Source of the DNA: Zoogloeaceae bacterium
GTDB taxonomy: Bacteria > Pseudomonadota > Gammaproteobacteria > Burkholderiales > Rhodocyclaceae
NCBI GenBank assembly: GCA_031273145.1
Contig: JAISSL010000074.1
Coordinates: 1-5,333 of the forward strand
Direction of reading: 5' to 3'
DNA length: 5,333 bases
Part shown: one piece after another, positions 5,261 through 5,333 of the stretch
How positions within the stretch are numbered: position 1 is the stretch's first letter
Layout: every line of letters begins with the position of its first letter
Translations under genes and position numbers: made by a program
The notes under the pieces: model-generated
Databases searched by the model: none
What the model was told of the DNA's origin: nothing
Seen by the model: the letters and a program-made list of their open reading frames with translations, nothing else

Positions 5261-5333
5261 AAAAACTCCAGGTAAGGGTTGAACCGCCATCCGCCCTGAA
5301 TCGCCGCGCATGACATGCAGCAGCACCCTTTAA
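5261..5333 (-). promoter_or_regulatory. rpsB 5' leader (partial), candidate S2 autoregulatory region
   Basis: Bases upstream of rpsB before the window ends. On the transcribed strand AAGGGT (5330-5325) can pair with ACCCTT (5279-5274), closing a loop that ends just before the GGAG Shine-Dalgarno (5266-5269). A short palindrome GCATG-A-CATGC lies inside (5308-5318). In gammaproteobacteria, rpsB leaders fold into a structure through which S2 represses its own operon. Whether this leader does so is inferred. The promoter, if close, is outside the window. Confidence 0.3.

Noticed and set aside
5261..5326. 22-residue N-terminal extension of rpsB from an ATG at 5326
   Set aside because: The extension does not resemble S2, and the internal start at 5260 has a well-spaced GGAG and gives the standard [12 protein letters not shown] beginning.

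Overview
The window is a stretch of a bacterial chromosome, and every real gene lies on the minus strand, so transcription runs from high to low coordinates. Read that way the order is rpsB, tsf, pyrH, frr, uppS, cdsA. This is the classic proteobacterial cluster that joins translation factors (ribosomal protein S2, EF-Ts, ribosome recycling factor), UMP kinase, and the first membrane and envelope lipid steps (undecaprenyl-diphosphate synthase, CDP-diacylglycerol synthase). The protein sequences, especially EF-Ts and S2, look betaproteobacterial, perhaps Nitrosomonadales-like. That placement rests on remembered family resemblance, not on a search.

Layout from right to left: 5333-5261 is a 73-base piece of the rpsB leader. 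rpsB (5260-4493) is followed by an 88-base gap holding a hairpin plus U-tract that could be an attenuator. tsf (4404-3508), pyrH (3500-2778) and frr (2764-2207) are packed 7 and 13 bases apart; frr starts with GTG. Next comes a 530-base gap (2206-1677) with no convincing protein gene except a possible 11-residue leader peptide. This gap is filled with palindromic repeats: a paired inverted REP-like element, a degenerate single copy of the same core, two further hairpins with a short direct repeat, and a 116-base imperfect inverted repeat whose arms carry different but self-complementary inner stems. uppS (1676-885) and cdsA (891-49) overlap by 7 bases.

The most unexpected point is at the left edge. 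Seven bases after the cdsA stop, a new ATG begins a reading frame whose first 42 bases (1-42) match the start of cdsA itself (851-892) with one synonymous difference. The usual next gene would be dxr. So the window either ends in a tandem second cdsA-like gene or at an assembly artefact; 42 bases cannot decide which.

Functionally the core genes are housekeeping: S2 and EF-Ts and RRF serve translation, PyrH supplies UDP for UTP/CTP and nucleotide sugars, UppS makes the C55 lipid carrier for peptidoglycan, and CdsA uses CTP to make the precursor of all major phospholipids. I see no defence system, mobile gene, CRISPR array, tRNA or rRNA. What is out of the ordinary is the repeat island inside the operon and the apparent cdsA duplication.
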